A stretch of 64,000 nt of DNA from Exiguobacterium profundum (lineage in GTDB: Bacteria; Bacillota; Bacilli; Exiguobacteriales; Exiguobacteriaceae): positions 1 to 64,000 of the forward strand of contig NZ_MRSV01000001.1 in NCBI RefSeq assembly GCF_001909285.1. Direction: 5' to 3'. Every line of letters starts with the position of its first letter. The stretch's first letter is position 1. Below, in pieces: positions 8,941 to 17,011 of the stretch. The translations under genes and the position numbers were made by a program. The notes under the pieces were generated by a model. It saw only the letters and a program-made list of their open reading frames with translations. It did not search any database and had not been told where the DNA came from.

Positions 8941-9546
8941 TTACTCTGGACGCTGCACGTCAAATAGTTCCCCAAGGGTCGCATAACTATTGCCAGCCAT
9001 CCGACTGACAGGCGCAAGCCGTTTAGCATCGATGCGTCCTTGAGTATATAACTCTCGGTCAATATGGAAACGGACAATTCGCGCAATCAATAAATCAGCA
9101 GTCGTTTTTCCGTCATGTTCGATCGGCAAGTGATGATGGAGCACACATTCAAATCGAACCTTTGCCTCCTTGACTCCTGGCGTCGAAATCACATCACTCG
9201 GTTGAAGCGTAAAGTCTGTACGAGACAGCTCACTCTCATCTGCCGCAAGGTTGGCGGCCGTCTCGTTCACGTTGATGACGTTCGTTTCATCTACGACATG
9301 AATCACTAGTTCATTCGTACGGAGTGCGTTACGCGCCGTGTCTTTCATGACGCCATCTTTTCGTTGAACCGAGACGGAGACGAGCGGAGGGTTGGATGCG
9401 ACTACATTAAAATAGCTAAACGGGGCGGCGTTAATCACGTCCCCATTTTGTGTTGTGATAAACGCAATCGGTCTTGGTACAATGCTGCCAATCAAAAACT
9501 TATATGTGTCTCGTTCAGTCAAGGCAGACGGTTCAATTGATAACAT
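8941..9546 (-). CDS. Flavin reductase-like FMN-binding protein
   Basis: A 201-residue protein of the DIM6/NTAB flavoprotein family. Seen: the N-terminal ..FLIGSIVPRPIAFITT segment and APFSYFNVVASNPPLVSVSV, the FMN-binding core. Members reduce flavin with NAD(P)H or use bound FMN in small redox reactions; the substrate cannot be told from sequence. Start: ATG with GAGGAGTG nine bases upstream. It is a single-gene unit between the yeaC operon and a divergent kinase gene. Confidence 0.87.
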   Translation of the reverse strand: MLSIEPSALTERDTYKFLIGSIVPRPIAFITTQNGDVINAAPFSYFNVVASNPPLVSVSVQRKDGVMKDTARNALRTNELVIHVVDETNVINVNETAANLAADESELSRTDFTLQPSDVISTPGVKEAKVRFECVLHHHLPIEHDGKTTADLLIARIVRFHIDRELYTQGRIDAKRLAPVSRMAGNSYATLGELFDVQRPE

Positions 9547-9787
9547 AGACTACACTCCTCGTTGTTTTATCTTAATATCAAGGTAATCACTTCGTTAAAT
9601 AATGTCAACGCAAAGCAGGTTGACACGTGTACATTTCATGTATTTTGGGTAAATCGCATTATGTAGATGTGATTTTCAGCATTTTTTATAAGCAAATTGC
9701 TTCATTTTCCTTTCCCGGTCTCATAAAATTCAGGGCAAGGAAAAGGTGACCTCTCGTTTTTTATGTTCAAGGAAGGAAGTAGAACGA

Positions 9788-11629
9788 ATGATCAGCAAGT
9801 GGATTGAACAATTGAACAGTCGTCAAATACTCAGTATTTTATATAGTGTCTGTGGATTCAGTCTGGTTTTAACCTTGATTGGAGCCTGGTTCGTGCGTGA
9901 TGGGAATGTCTCTACTCTCGAACTCACTGCTCTCCGATGGATTTGGATGATTGGGCTCGTCATGTTCATCAGTGCCATCTTATTAATCGGACGCCCACTC
10001 ATCAAACGGATGGCCGACCAGAACAGCAGACTGAAAGCGAAGAAAGAAAAGCTCGAAAACGTATTAAATGAATCGAAATTAAATGAAATTAATCTTCAAT
10101 ATCGCAATGAGTTGATTGAAGTATTGGCCTCGAAAGAATCCTTATTTGATTACTCTTCTGTTATTGAAAAGATTGTGTTGCTTACAAAATCTGAGTTCGG
10201 CGCCCTCTTACTCACTAAAGACGGAGAAATCACGTCTGTTGTACCGAAAGAGATGACCGAAGATCAACAAGAAAGTCTAAAGAAAGATTCCCTTTTGCTT
10301 AAACGAGTCATGATTTCAAAGTTACCGGCCGCCACTTCTAAGCGGGTCGTCGATGCGTTACACACGTATCCATATTATATATATGAGACGGTCATCCCGA
10401 TTATGGACCCATCAGATAATAGTCTCATTGGATGTCTCTATTTGGCACGTTACGACGAACAGTACGATGCCAGTGAAAAATCGGAGTTGAACGCGTTCGC
10501 TGGTCAACTCGCCATCTCACTTCTCCGCATGCAGCTTTATCGCCAGATGCAACAGGATCGGAAAGAGACGGCGCAACTAATCAATTCTGTACGTGAGGCC
10601 ATTTTATATGTGAACTATGAAGATGACACTATCGTCGGCAATCGCGCCTTCATCCGTATGTTTGATGATTTACACTTTGACTATAAGGGATACGAAGAAC
10701 TCTCTGCCATTGACATCGATATCGAACAGCTGGCGGAAAGGGTCGATCAACATGAACAGTTTGTCCGATACTTCGAACGCGTCTTCACGCAAGATCCGCC
10801 GGAGGATGGGCTCACGATTTCAATCGACCAAGGCGATTGCTTCATTCAACTTTATGCCGAAAGTGTCTATCGAGACCGCAAACTCCGTGGAACGATGCTC
10901 GTCTTACGTGACGTCACGGCCGAAACAGAAATCGATCGGATGAAATCCGAACTCGTCTCGACCGTCTCACATGAATTACGGACACCATTGTCCTCGATTT
11001 ACGGATTTACTGAACTGATGCTGTCACGAGATTTGAAGGAAAGTCGTCGTGAACTGTATTTGAAGACAATCCACGATGAAGCGAAACGACTCTCGTATCT
11101 CGTCAACGATTTCTTGGATCTTCAAAAAATGGAGTCCGGAAAGCAAACGTTCGAGTGGGAACCGGTCGATTTATACAAGCTCATCACAGACAGTGTCGCG
11201 TTTTATCAGGAAACGACGGACCGGCATGAACTATTCATCGATGCCGATACCGAACAAGACTTTATTATCGATGCAGACTTAGAAGGGATGCGTCAATTAC
11301 TTGGTAACCTATTAAGTAACGCCATCAAATATTCGCCAGATGGCGGGAATATCCTTGTATCGCTCGAACGTATAGACGAAGAGGTCGTGATGAAAGTGAG
11401 AGACCACGGTATGGGTATACCGAGTGCCTCGCTCCCTCACCTCTTCGGGAAATTTTACCGCGTCGATAATTCGGATCGTCGTAAAATCGGAGGTACCGGT
11501 CTCGGTCTCGCAATTTGTAAAGAAATTGCCAAAGCCCATGATGGTCAACTCCATGTCGAATCGGTATACGGGGAAGGAAGTACATTTATCTGTGAACTAC
11601 CAACCTCAAAAGAACCCATCATGCAATAA
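9788..11629 (+). CDS. Orphan sensor histidine kinase (GAF-PAS)
   Basis: A 613-residue membrane kinase. Order: two membrane segments (about 13-35 and 50-70), a short coiled coil (75-100), a GAF-like domain (about 110-260), a PAS-like domain (about 265-375), HisKA with His395 in VSHELRTPLSS, and HATPase_c with N box LLSNAIKYSPDG and G boxes VRDHGMGIP and GGTGLGLAI. There is almost no extracellular loop, so the signal is probably membrane-borne or cytosolic. The ATG at 9788 follows AAGGAAGGAAG; reading from an upstream ATG adds 14 residues of no domain character. No response regulator is adjacent, and a terminator follows at once. Confidence 0.9.
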   Translation: MISKWIEQLNSRQILSILYSVCGFSLVLTLIGAWFVRDGNVSTLELTALRWIWMIGLVMFISAILLIGRPLIKRMADQNSRLKAKKEKLENVLNESKLNEINLQYRNELIEVLASKESLFDYSSVIEKIVLLTKSEFGALLLTKDGEITSVVPKEMTEDQQESLKKDSLLLKRVMISKLPAATSKRVVDALHTYPYYIYETVIPIMDPSDNSLIGCLYLARYDEQYDASEKSELNAFAGQLAISLLRMQLYRQMQQDRKETAQLINSVREAILYVNYEDDTIVGNRAFIRMFDDLHFDYKGYEELSAIDIDIEQLAERVDQHEQFVRYFERVFTQDPPEDGLTISIDQGDCFIQLYAESVYRDRKLRGTMLVLRDVTAETEIDRMKSELVSTVSHELRTPLSSIYGFTELMLSRDLKESRRELYLKTIHDEAKRLSYLVNDFLDLQKMESGKQTFEWEPVDLYKLITDSVAFYQETTDRHELFIDADTEQDFIIDADLEGMRQLLGNLLSNAIKYSPDGGNILVSLERIDEEVVMKVRDHGMGIPSASLPHLFGKFYRVDNSDRRKIGGTGLGLAICKEIAKAHDGQLHVESVYGEGSTFICELPTSKEPIMQ

Positions 11630-11653
11630 CACGGTCCAAACGACCGTGTTATT
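11625..11653 (+). terminator. Kinase gene terminator
   Basis: AATAACACGGTC and GACCGTGTTATT form a 12-base stem followed by TTTTGACTCTTTTTT; the stop codon lies in the 5' arm. Confidence 0.85.
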
Positions 11654-11826
11654 TTTGACTCTTTTTTGCCTAATTTGGAAGGAATCCTTTTACAGAATAT
11701 AGAAAGGAAAGAAACCGATTCATTTTCGTAGATGTAGGTTATCCTATCCATTTATTTTTGCACGTTTTAAGTCGAAAACAAGATATACTGAATATAAAGA
11801 GATTGCTAGGATCGGAGGACTTGCCA

Positions 11827-12144
11827 TTGGATCATCGTGACCCACCTTTTTCAGAAATTGGAGATTTTAATCAATGGGGACGTTTCGAGATTGACGTGCC
11901 TCACATGGGGGAGCAAGCGAAGTTTCAAACTGCCGCTGCTTTGATTCGGAAGCATGTGCCATTGCGGCTTGGTGGTTTTTACATTGTTGCGAGCGAAGAG
12001 GAAATTTTGCATAGTGGCTCTCATGATGCGAATCTTCAAAAACATTTGATTCATCTATTACAGCAGGTCCTTAACGGTCATATTGAAGACGAACGCCTCG
12101 TTCAAGAACAAGTGTGGACTGTGCATTATTTTACAACGCCATAG
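11827..12144 (+). CDS. Hypothetical protein, 105 residues
   Basis: I do not recognise a family. The likely start is the TTG at 11827, eight bases after GGAGG; the open frame extends 23 codons further upstream without a ribosome site. The product is soluble, mildly acidic and histidine-rich, with HYFTTP at its C-terminus and no signal peptide or membrane segment. It is a single-gene unit ended by the terminator at 12147-12187, which it shares with the convergent regulator gene. It lies at the left edge of the AT-richer quorum-sensing-like segment, but nothing ties it functionally to it. Confidence 0.6.
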   Translation: MDHRDPPFSEIGDFNQWGRFEIDVPHMGEQAKFQTAAALIRKHVPLRLGGFYIVASEEEILHSGSHDANLQKHLIHLLQQVLNGHIEDERLVQEQVWTVHYFTTP

Positions 12145-12146
12145 AA

Positions 12147-12187
12147 AAGAACTCGATTTAAGTATCATTACTTATCTCGAGTTCTTT
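12147..12187. terminator. Bidirectional terminator
   Basis: AAGAACTCGA and TCGAGTTCTT with A/T runs on both outer sides. It ends the 105-residue gene on the plus strand and lies immediately behind the distal stop codon of the frameshifted regulator on the minus strand. That supports the idea that the regulator gene originally extended to 12192. Confidence 0.8.
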
Positions 12188-12191
12188 TTGT

Positions 12192-12348
12192 TTACTCCCA
12201 ACGTGACATCATTGAGATTGTTTTTTCATAGTATTCTGTAGCAAGTTTGTACTTTCCTGTGCTTCTTAATTCTCTAGACAACCACAATGCATACTTATGA
12301 GTGTAGTATTCATCATATGCTTCAAAATTAATTAACAGCCCTTTTTAG
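12192..12348 (-). pseudogene. Detached C-terminal TPR segment of the NprR-like regulator
   Basis: Directly behind the regulator stop, another minus-strand frame encodes about 50 residues (..FEAYDEYYTHKYALWLS.., ..TGKYKLATEYYEKTI..) of clear TPR helix character, ending in a stop at 12192-12194 just before the terminator. Deleting one base in the A-run complement of 12342-12346 (or the adjacent G3) joins it to the regulator and gives a protein of about 421 residues, the size of NprR. It is read as the missing C-terminus. Confidence 0.75.
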
Positions 12349-13458
12349 ACTTTGGATTAACTCATTTTGATCAATTTTTTTATACTTACTTACGTAAATA
12401 TCAAAGTGATAGTTAAACTCTACTAAATCATCTTGATCCCCTTTTAACTCATAGCCTATTGCCAACCATTCCATAATGCCTTCAATATTATTTTTAGCGG
12501 CATTGACTTCAAGCAAAGACATTACACTATATAGTTTACTTTTTGCTCCTTCTTTAACCTTAAAACTATCAAGAAAATATTTTTGTGCTTTCTCTTGATC
12601 CCCAATTAAAAAATATATATCCCCCATATTGTTATAAAGCATTCCATAATAATCGTTCAATTTTGCCTTATCTGCCACTTTCGCTGCTTTTTCATAATGT
12701 TCTAAAGCAATTGTGTATCGTTTCCGACGTTTAAATGACAAACCGATGATCATGTGCGACTCGATAATTCGTTCCAAGCAAAAATTCTCTTGAAAATACT
12801 CGAGTGCCAACTTCACGTAATCAATAGCTTGAGAATAATCTGTAAATCGGTGATAAAGTGCGCCCATCACATATCGCATATCTGCTTTTTCCCAATCAGG
12901 AATACTTGAATCCGCAAGCTCTTTACCAACATTCTCTAACAAACTCACAGTAGTTTCTCGATCAGCCGACTGATAGAGAAACATGTAGAGGCACTGCAAT
13001 AAATCGTATCGCAAACGATTGTCTTTGTTTAGTTGATCTTTAATCCAACCTACTTCAATTAAATATTGAACATTACCACCAGGTGTGAGACCAAATCGCG
13101 CTAGCGTGATTAATAAAGTAATGTACAATTCCTTCGATTGTAAGACAACAGGATTTGTTTTAAATTTTTCAATCCTCTTAAAATACTTATCTTCTTGGCG
13201 TGACAATAATGCTTCTTTCAATATATCTCGAATTTCTTTTTTAGTTTGATCTACTTTTTCACTGAAGTCATAATAAAGTGGAACCTCTAATTCTAACCTT
13301 TCAAAAATCAGTTCTAAGACTTCGTCACTAGGAGTAGTTTGATTATTTTCAATTTTACTTAAGTATGAGATTGAGCAGATTCCTCTAGCAAGCACTGACT
13401 GCTTCATATTTTTCCGCATACGTTCTACTTTTATTAAATTCCCAAAGTTATATTCCAT
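12328..13458 (-). CDS. HTH-TPR regulator of the RRNPP/NprR type, C-terminally frameshifted
   Basis: As it stands the frame encodes 376 residues. N-terminal HTH_3 domain (about 8-65, with GICSISYLSKIENNQTTPS), then about seven TPR repeats (for example YNNMGDIYFLIGDQEKAQKY). This is the architecture of the RRNPP family (Rap, Rgg, NprR, PlcR, PrgX), cytosolic receptors that bind a re-imported secreted peptide and change DNA binding. The start is the ATG at 13458, which begins the HTH; the frame is open 32 codons further upstream but without domain content. It is divergent from a two-gene unit ending in a repeat propeptide. The last TPR segment is out of frame. Base composition is more AT-rich than surrounding genes, suggesting separate ancestry. 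Confidence 0.85.
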   Translation of the reverse strand: MEYNFGNLIKVERMRKNMKQSVLARGICSISYLSKIENNQTTPSDEVLELIFERLELEVPLYYDFSEKVDQTKKEIRDILKEALLSRQEDKYFKRIEKFKTNPVVLQSKELYITLLITLARFGLTPGGNVQYLIEVGWIKDQLNKDNRLRYDLLQCLYMFLYQSADRETTVSLLENVGKELADSSIPDWEKADMRYVMGALYHRFTDYSQAIDYVKLALEYFQENFCLERIIESHMIIGLSFKRRKRYTIALEHYEKAAKVADKAKLNDYYGMLYNNMGDIYFLIGDQEKAQKYFLDSFKVKEGAKSKLYSVMSLLEVNAAKNNIEGIMEWLAIGYELKGDQDDLVEFNYHFDIYVSKYKKIDQNELIQSLKRAVN

Positions 13459-13632
13459 ATCAAAAAGTAGCCCCTTCGAACTAAAATGGTTGGTTTTTTC
13501 AAAAAATATTAGTCTTTTTGTCACGCATACAGGAAATTCGCCACAAAAAAGCATCTTAAAAGAGCATTTCTAGGAATGATTTTCCCAACCAAAACATCCC
13601 CCTTTATAAAAGATGACATGATAATATTGAAC

Positions 13633-13675
13633 TAGTAAAAACAGTTTCTACAAATTTCCTAGTTAATTTTTACTA
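13633..13675. promoter_or_regulatory. Inverted repeat in the divergent regulator/propeptide promoter region
   Basis: TAGTAAAAA (13633-13641) and its exact reverse complement TTTTTACTA (13667-13675), 34 bases centre to centre, lie between the regulator and the divergent operon. It is a candidate operator for the HTH-TPR regulator. In such AT-rich DNA a nine-base pair of arms can also arise by chance. Confidence 0.4.
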
Positions 13676-13717
13676 AATAACACATTTCAATTATTTATCC
13701 GGGGGTGAAAATGACAA

Positions 13718-14395
13718 ATGGGAAAACTAAGTTTCTTACTTGCCGAAGACTACATTAAGCCTAAAATTTATTTTAAGTCAAAGCAAGTTCCAACCATGGA
13801 TACAATGTACACTTCTGAAGATCATAATAATTTTTCAGGGTTAGAGCACCTGACCCAATTGTTAAGTTCTCCTAGAGGTTTCATTGTAAACGCTTTTCAA
13901 ATCGATTACTATCAATCATTACCTCGACTGATAGCTCGTTCATTGAATCACATTCACTCTTTCAAAAAACTTTATATTCTAGGACCTGAACTTTCCCTCT
14001 CGATTTTAAAACGAAGTACAAAAACAATTTATGAAAAACAGTTACTTGATTATGAATATATTAACGTTGAGCAGGATTCAGACTTTGTTACTAATCAATG
14101 CATGACCCTACTTGAAGAAGGACATATTTTGTATATTTTGCCCGAAACATCAGTTTGCTGGAGACCAAATTTACTCAATGAAACTGATAAGATATCACAT
14201 TCTCTTTGCAGTACGTTATTGAGTCAACAAGTAAATGTTTCTATTCTAGCAACTGCTGTAAAAAGTGAATCTGAAAAAGTAGTGATCTTTCCTGCCGACA
14301 CTCCAGATGCTTACTCAGGAGATTTGGAGACACGTATATATCAGCAATCTGAGACACTATACCGATTGTTCGATTCTTTGAAAGCTGACGAATGA
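13718..14395 (+). CDS. Protein of unknown function in the quorum-sensing-like locus
   Basis: A 225-residue protein I do not recognise. It has no signal peptide and no convincing membrane segment. Features: FIVNAFQIDYYQSLPRLIAR near residue 55 and a hydrophobic EEGHILYILPETSVCW stretch near 140-155. The overall pattern vaguely recalls the HtrB/PlsC acyltransferase fold (a lost ..HxxNW-like start, a central 'il-e' strand, a late pair of strands), but no HX4D motif is visible, so I assign nothing. RBS GGGGGTG sits 11 bases before the ATG. It is the first gene after the divergent promoter and is separated by 65 bases from the propeptide gene, so it is probably cotranscribed with it and under the regulator. 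AT-rich like its neighbours. Confidence 0.8.
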   Translation: MGKLSFLLAEDYIKPKIYFKSKQVPTMDTMYTSEDHNNFSGLEHLTQLLSSPRGFIVNAFQIDYYQSLPRLIARSLNHIHSFKKLYILGPELSLSILKRSTKTIYEKQLLDYEYINVEQDSDFVTNQCMTLLEEGHILYILPETSVCWRPNLLNETDKISHSLCSTLLSQQVNVSILATAVKSESEKVVIFPADTPDAYSGDLETRIYQQSETLYRLFDSLKADE

Positions 14396-14460
14396 TCTAT
14401 GATAATTTAGGTTTTTCTGCTTTAAAAGCATAAAATAATAATTTGATGGAGGTTTTATTA

Positions 14461-14763
14461 ATGAAAAAAGTAACAGGAATACTATTTATCGCTACAGCAG
14501 TTTTACTTTTAGGAAGTTCTGTTAGACCTCTAGTAGATGATATGCCTCGCATTGTTAAAGTAAATGAGCCCGTCAAATTACACGTTGATGATATGCCTCG
14601 TATCGTTAAAGTGAACGAACCAATCAAACTCTTTGTTGATGATATGCCTCGCATTGTTAAAGTAGACAAGCCTGCTAAACTATTCGTTGACGACATGCCT
14701 CGCATTGTTAAAGTAGATGAACCAGTTAAACTACTTGTTGATGATATGCCTCGCATCGTTTAA
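14461..14763 (+). CDS. Secreted multi-copy signal propeptide (five VDDMPRIV units)
   Basis: A 100-residue precursor. Residues 1-20 form a Sec-type signal (MKK, then a hydrophobic core). From residue 25 a 17-residue unit is repeated: VDDMPRIVKV + x-x-P-x-K-L-x, four full copies (25-41, 42-58, 59-75, 76-92) and a terminal copy cut exactly after VDDMPRIV (93-100). RRNPP propeptides such as NprX, PapR and Phr carry the mature signal at or near the C-terminus; here the C-terminal octapeptide is the repeated one, so VDDMPRIV or a shorter DMPRIV-like piece is the likely signal. Start: ATG eight bases after GGAGG. It is downstream of an unknown gene and divergent from an NprR-like receptor. Function is inferred from structure and context. 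Confidence 0.75.
   Translation: MKKVTGILFIATAVLLLGSSVRPLVDDMPRIVKVNEPVKLHVDDMPRIVKVNEPIKLFVDDMPRIVKVDKPAKLFVDDMPRIVKVDEPVKLLVDDMPRIV
14533..14760 (+). repeat. 51-bp in-frame tandem repeat of the propeptide
   Basis: Units start at 14533, 14584, 14635, 14686 and (partial, 24 bases) 14737. Across copies the eight core codons differ only synonymously (GTA/GTT, GAT/GAC, CGC/CGT, ATT/ATC), while linker positions change amino acids (N/D, E/K, V/I/A, H/F/L). That is the pattern expected if the octapeptide is the selected product. Confidence 0.95.
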
Positions 14764-14776
14764 TCTGATTTACTCC

Positions 14777-14799
14777 AGACGCCTTGTGCGTCTTTTTTC
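14777..14799 (+). terminator. Propeptide operon terminator
   Basis: AGACGC/GCGTCT hairpin followed by TTTTTT, 14 bases behind the propeptide stop. Confidence 0.85.
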
Positions 14800-14937
14800 A
14801 TTTTAAGAAAAAAGGTAAATGAATTATATATTCCCCTCCATTTTTTCCTTTTTACTTATATAATAAACAGGGACAACCTAGATGCACTCTCATACGCCGC
14901 CCTTGTCACTAGTTTAATGAATAAAGGAGTTTGAACA

Positions 14938-16440
14938 TTGAATGAAACAAAATCATCATGGAGTTTAAAGCTGTTACTCAGCTCTTCACTTGCAATATCC
15001 GGGGCAGCAATCGTCCCGTTCCAACTGGATTCATCTGGTATTCAATCGACTGTTGCTGAAGCCGCCTCGACCTATACCACTACCGCCAACTTAAATCTTC
15101 GCTTAAGTGCAGCCACTTGGAGCCCTGTCCTGTTGACCATTCCATCTGGCTCAAGCGTCACGTATATCAGTACATACGGTTCGTGGTACAAAGTCAGTTA
15201 TGGAGGCAAAACAGGATATGTCTCTTCTCAATACGTTACGGTCTCGAACACTTCTGCTTACTATAAGACAACAGACCGATTAAATATGCGTCTTACTGCC
15301 GCTTCATGGAGCGATGTCGTCACCGTGATCCCTGCCGACGCGACCGTCAAGTATGTCAGTCGCTATGGGTCATGGTACAAAGTGACGTTCAATGGAAAGA
15401 CGGGCTACGTCGCTTCTGCTTATTTAACAGCTACGAGTGCTCCCGTCCCACCTTCGGACTATTATAAGACGACTGCCAATTTAAACCTTCGTCTCAGCGC
15501 CGCTTCATGGAGTTCTGTCGTCACGACGATTCCGTCGGGTGCGACGGTCAAATATGTGAGTCGCTACGGATCATGGTATAAGGTTACCTATAATGGAAAA
15601 ACTGGTTACGTTTCTTCTGACTATTTAACGGCGACGACAGCTCCTGTAACCCCGTCTGCTTATTATGAAACGACCGTGAACTTGAACATGCGCCTTAGCG
15701 CGGCCTCTTGGAGCAATGTCTTAACCGTCATTCCGGCCGGGTCGGTCGTCAAGTATGTCAGTCGTTACGACTCGTGGTATAAAGTCACATACAATGGAAA
15801 AACCGGTTATGTAGCATCCGAGTACTTGAAGCCTACGACTGTCACGACACCAACCGATACAGACGGAACTGGTAAAACGGTCGTCATCGACGCAGGGCAT
15901 GGCGGAAACGACCCTGGCGCTGTCTACGGATCGGTTTACGAGAAAGTAATTGCACTTGATATCGCGAAACGCCTTGCTGGCGTCTTATCGAGCACATATG
16001 ACTACAACGTTAAATTGACTCGCTCAAACGATACGTACCTCTCCCTTGACCAACGTGTGTCACTCAACAAGTCTTATAAAGGGGATGTGTTCGTCAGTCT
16101 TCACGCGAACTCTTCTGTTTATAACACGGCTCATGGACATGAGGTACTCGTCCCAACGTCAGATAGCTATACGACAAACCCTTACGTTTCTGCCAGCCGT
16201 AGTCTCGGCTCAAGTATCAATAAAGAGATCGCTTCACGGATTTCCACGATTCAAAACCGTGGGGTCAAGTATCAAAATGTATACGTAGTCGGACGTAACG
16301 TTTCACCTTCTACCCTTGTCGAATACGGATTCATCAGTAATTCAAGCGACCGCTCACATTTAACGAGTACGACATATCGCCAACGAATGGCTGAAGCAAC
16401 GGCATCCGGCATTCATCAATTCATGCGATCTTATTACTAA
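14938..16440 (+). CDS. N-acetylmuramoyl-L-alanine amidase with four SH3b domains
   Basis: A 500-residue secreted cell-wall hydrolase. Signal-like N-terminus (about 1-42), four bacterial SH3 repeats (about 43-100, 108-165, 175-235, 242-300; each with NLxxRLxAxxW and SWYKVxYxGKTGYV), then an Amidase_3 domain. Zinc and catalytic residues are visible: His321 (DAGHGG), Glu335 (VYEK), His389 (SLHANS) and Glu462 (LVEYGFISN). It cleaves the bond between MurNAc and the stem peptide. The TTG start lies eight bases after AAAGGAG, and no ATG gives a signal peptide. It forms a single-gene unit. Confidence 0.92.
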   Translation: MNETKSSWSLKLLLSSSLAISGAAIVPFQLDSSGIQSTVAEAASTYTTTANLNLRLSAATWSPVLLTIPSGSSVTYISTYGSWYKVSYGGKTGYVSSQYVTVSNTSAYYKTTDRLNMRLTAASWSDVVTVIPADATVKYVSRYGSWYKVTFNGKTGYVASAYLTATSAPVPPSDYYKTTANLNLRLSAASWSSVVTTIPSGATVKYVSRYGSWYKVTYNGKTGYVSSDYLTATTAPVTPSAYYETTVNLNMRLSAASWSNVLTVIPAGSVVKYVSRYDSWYKVTYNGKTGYVASEYLKPTTVTTPTDTDGTGKTVVIDAGHGGNDPGAVYGSVYEKVIALDIAKRLAGVLSSTYDYNVKLTRSNDTYLSLDQRVSLNKSYKGDVFVSLHANSSVYNTAHGHEVLVPTSDSYTTNPYVSASRSLGSSINKEIASRISTIQNRGVKYQNVYVVGRNVSPSTLVEYGFISNSSDRSHLTSTTYRQRMAEATASGIHQFMRSYY

Positions 16441-16477
16441 AAACAAGGAACTTAGCACTCAGCTAAGTTCCTTGTTT
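16441..16477. terminator. Bidirectional terminator amidase/GNAT
   Basis: Sixteen-base arms AAACAAGGAACTTAGC / GCTAAGTTCCTTGTTT with a five-base loop; the stop of the convergent GNAT gene is inside the 3' arm. Confidence 0.9.
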
Positions 16478-16993
16478 GATATTGACCCGCCAAATCATAT
16501 GTGATGCCCCGGGACCCCAATAATGTTCGAGGATATGAGATGGCTCACCCAATCGTTTTTGCCAATAGGCTTGGGCGCTCGGGAATCCGGCATCTAAATA
16601 AAAGACGTCTTTCCCTCGATCCGAAATTTCACGCATCATTTCTTCTAACAAGTATTGTCCGACACCTCGCCGCTGCATACGAGGTGACACATAGACACTC
16701 CCTAACTCGATCGCACCACGCTCAATTTGTATGTTTCCTGAGATGATATCATTCGGAGGTAGTAACGCCCCTGCTCCCACAATGATTCCGTCTTCTTCCA
16801 CAATGTACAGTTGAACGGTGTCATCATCGAAATGATCTTGAATCGTCGTGTTCAGACGTGCCACTTCTTCATCGAGCAAATCGGCATCTTCAAAACGCTC
16901 TCGTCGAATCAAGTCACTCAGACTCTCCATAAACAAGCGCTGCAAGGATCTCACGTCTGATTGTTCGAGTGCGCGAAAATTCAAGACGTCCAC
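16463..16993 (-). CDS. GNAT family N-acetyltransferase
   Basis: A 176-residue cytosolic acetyltransferase. The acetyl-CoA loop is visible as VSPRMQRRGVGQYLLEEMM (about residues 101-119), after the VGAGALLPP strand. The substrate is unknown. Start ATG at 16993 opens directly into the GNAT fold (MDVLNFRALEQSD). It lies downstream of the CPBP protease gene with an 18-base gap, so the two are probably cotranscribed. Confidence 0.87.
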   Translation of the reverse strand: MDVLNFRALEQSDVRSLQRLFMESLSDLIRRERFEDADLLDEEVARLNTTIQDHFDDDTVQLYIVEEDGIIVGAGALLPPNDIISGNIQIERGAIELGSVYVSPRMQRRGVGQYLLEEMMREISDRGKDVFYLDAGFPSAQAYWQKRLGEPSHILEHYWGPGASHMIWRVNIKQGT

Positions 16994-17011
16994 TTCCTTT
17001 TCTTTTTTGTC

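Noticed and set aside
12328-12348. Programmed ribosomal frameshifting in the regulator
   Set aside because: The A-run would suit a -1 shift, but the open continuation is in the +1 frame and no stimulator hairpin is evident; an indel is simpler.
14397-14756. A 119-codon antisense frame with repeated MRGISST units across the propeptide gene
   Set aside because: It is the mirror of the 51-base repeat on the opposite strand, with no ribosome site; the plus-strand frame has signal sequence, ribosome site and synonymous-only core changes.
14533-14760. Tandem 51-bp repeats considered as a CRISPR array
   Set aside because: Units are contiguous and in-frame, without spacers, and encode a conserved peptide; no cas genes nearby.
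15040-15840. Approximately 190-base direct repeats in the amidase gene as a mobile or recombining element
   Set aside because: They are SH3b domain repeats in one reading frame, normal for wall-binding proteins.
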